Source of the DNA: Alphaproteobacteria bacterium
GTDB lineage: Bacteria; Pseudomonadota; Alphaproteobacteria; RS24
NCBI GenBank assembly: GCA_028816945.1
Contig: JAPPQG010000021.1
Coordinates: 1 to 5,828 of the forward strand
Reading direction: 5' to 3'
Length of the DNA stretch: 5,828 nt
Shown here: positions 5,225-5,828 of the stretch, one piece after another
Layout of the letters: each line of letters opens with the position of its first letter
Position numbering within the stretch: position 1 is the first letter of the stretch
Notes under the pieces: model-generated
Told to the model about the DNA's origin: nothing
Seen by the model: the letters and a program-made list of their open reading frames with translations, nothing else
Database searches by the model: none
Position numbers and translations under genes: made by a program

Positions 5225-5817
5225 TATGGCGTACGGGCTAACCCGCGCTCTGTTAATTCCTCACGCACAAAATCAATTCTATCATTGCCCCAATAAATCT
5301 GCTCTTCAATCAAAAAAGTTGGCACGCCCATAACACTTAACTTTTCTGCTTCATTGGCAATTTCGTCTAACCTTTTATGATTGGCCGCATCATCGGCGGC
5401 GGCAACGAGGCTTTCTGCATCTAAACCTATGCGTTTGGCAATTTCCGCGATAATTTCTGTTTGCCCTATATCACAGCCTTCCGCCCATTCCATATCCATT
5501 GTCTCAATAATAAAGGGGCGCAATTTATCTTGTGTTTCGGCATAAAGAGAGGCGGCGGCGGCACGGGTCGGGTCTGTGCTTATCGGCGGCGGGTTCATAG
5601 GGATATTCATCCGCTTGCACCAACGCGCAACATCTTGGCGGACAAGGGGCATTTTTACTTTGGCACGTTCGGGGGGCGAACGCCCAACCCAACCGCCAAG
5701 CGGCCGCCAAACAATTTTTGCGTGAAAATCATCGACAAGCGAAAAAAGCGTTTTCGACGCAAGATAGCAATAGGGGCTACGAAAATTGAAAAATAATTTA
5801 ATGTCTAAATCCTGCAT
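5224..5817 (-). CDS. 2-hydroxychromene-2-carboxylate isomerase-like DsbA-family protein (kappa-GST type)
   Basis: A 197-residue protein of the DsbA/kappa-class GST fold. The N-terminal strand ends in FNFRSPYCYLA (10-20), where Ser14 takes the place of the glutathione-activating Ser of NahD-type isomerases instead of a CxxC pair. An inserted helical domain (about 50-150) includes the RMNIPMNPPP segment (69-78). The thioredoxin part resumes with GVPTFLI (164-170, cis-Pro166) and the family hallmark WGNDRIDF (176-183). Length is normal. The start is fixed by AAAGGT upstream and an in-frame TAA two codons before the ATG. NahD performs glutathione-dependent isomerisation in naphthalene breakdown; many relatives sit in other aromatic clusters with unknown substrates. 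Here it is the first visible gene of the cluster, in the same orientation as the others and followed by a 97-bp repeat-bearing gap before the GST gene. Confidence 0.87.
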   Translation of the reverse strand: MQDLDIKLFFNFRSPYCYLASKTLFSLVDDFHAKIVWRPLGGWVGRSPPERAKVKMPLVRQDVARWCKRMNIPMNPPPISTDPTRAAAASLYAETQDKLRPFIIETMDMEWAEGCDIGQTEIIAEIAKRIGLDAESLVAAADDAANHKRLDEIANEAEKLSVMGVPTFLIEEQIYWGNDRIDFVREELTERGLARTP

Positions 5818-5828
5818 GATTTACCTTT

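Noticed and set aside
5461..5796. Plus-strand frame and a second minus-strand frame (5525-5710) inside the isomerase gene
   Set aside because: Both are shadows of the isomerase coding sequence; compositions rich in Arg, Pro and Cys are typical of out-of-frame reading.

Overview
All seven recognisable protein genes lie on the minus strand and read from the right edge to the left edge of the window. In transcription order they are: a DsbA-like 2-hydroxychromene-2-carboxylate (HCCA) isomerase-type protein; a glutathione S-transferase (GST) with a CPYC motif; a XylE-type catechol 2,3-dioxygenase; a compact amidase; an acyl-CoA-dehydrogenase-fold flavin monooxygenase; a small IacB-like protein; and a SnoaL-like protein cut by the left edge. 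The moderate GC genes, A+T-rich gaps and protein types suggest an aerobic proteobacterium, possibly a marine alphaproteobacterium. That placement is a weak inference.

The last four genes (amidase, monooxygenase, small protein, SnoaL-like) occur in the order H-A-B-I. This is the order that opens the known indole-3-acetic acid (IAA) catabolic cluster iacHABICDEFG, whose end product is catechol. The rest of that cluster (Rieske oxygenase iacC/D, dehydrogenase iacE, reductases iacF/G) would be expected beyond position 1. Directly upstream, in the same orientation, is a catechol 2,3-dioxygenase with all its iron ligands intact. The window therefore reads as the head of an IAA-to-catechol pathway coupled to meta (extradiol) ring cleavage, with two glutathione-type accessory enzymes at the front. 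The substrate assignment rests on synteny and family recognition, not on a search.

The gaps are unusual. They are 86-197 bp long inside a one-direction cluster, and most carry a private short tandem repeat: 12 bp between the isomerase and GST genes, about 14 bp between the dioxygenase and amidase, 17 bp between the amidase and monooxygenase, and a different 17 bp unit after the monooxygenase. The exceptions are the 145-bp gap before the dioxygenase, which holds the best sigma70-like promoter, and the 21-bp gap between the IacB-like and SnoaL-like genes.

Two of these repeat regions also carry chained reading frames. Between the isomerase and GST genes, a 33-codon His-rich ORF joins the neighbours by TAATG stop/start overlaps at both ends, and the 12-bp repeat encodes tetrapeptide repeats of the form x-His-Ile-x. 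Between the amidase and monooxygenase, the 17-bp repeat works as a 34-bp dimer. It creates a relay of mini-ORFs (two near-identical decapeptides and a pentapeptide), each stop lying next to or overlapping the following start, the last overlapping the monooxygenase ATG. This repeat-built bridging of gaps is the most novel signal in the window. No RNA genes, insertion sequences or CRISPR arrays were seen.
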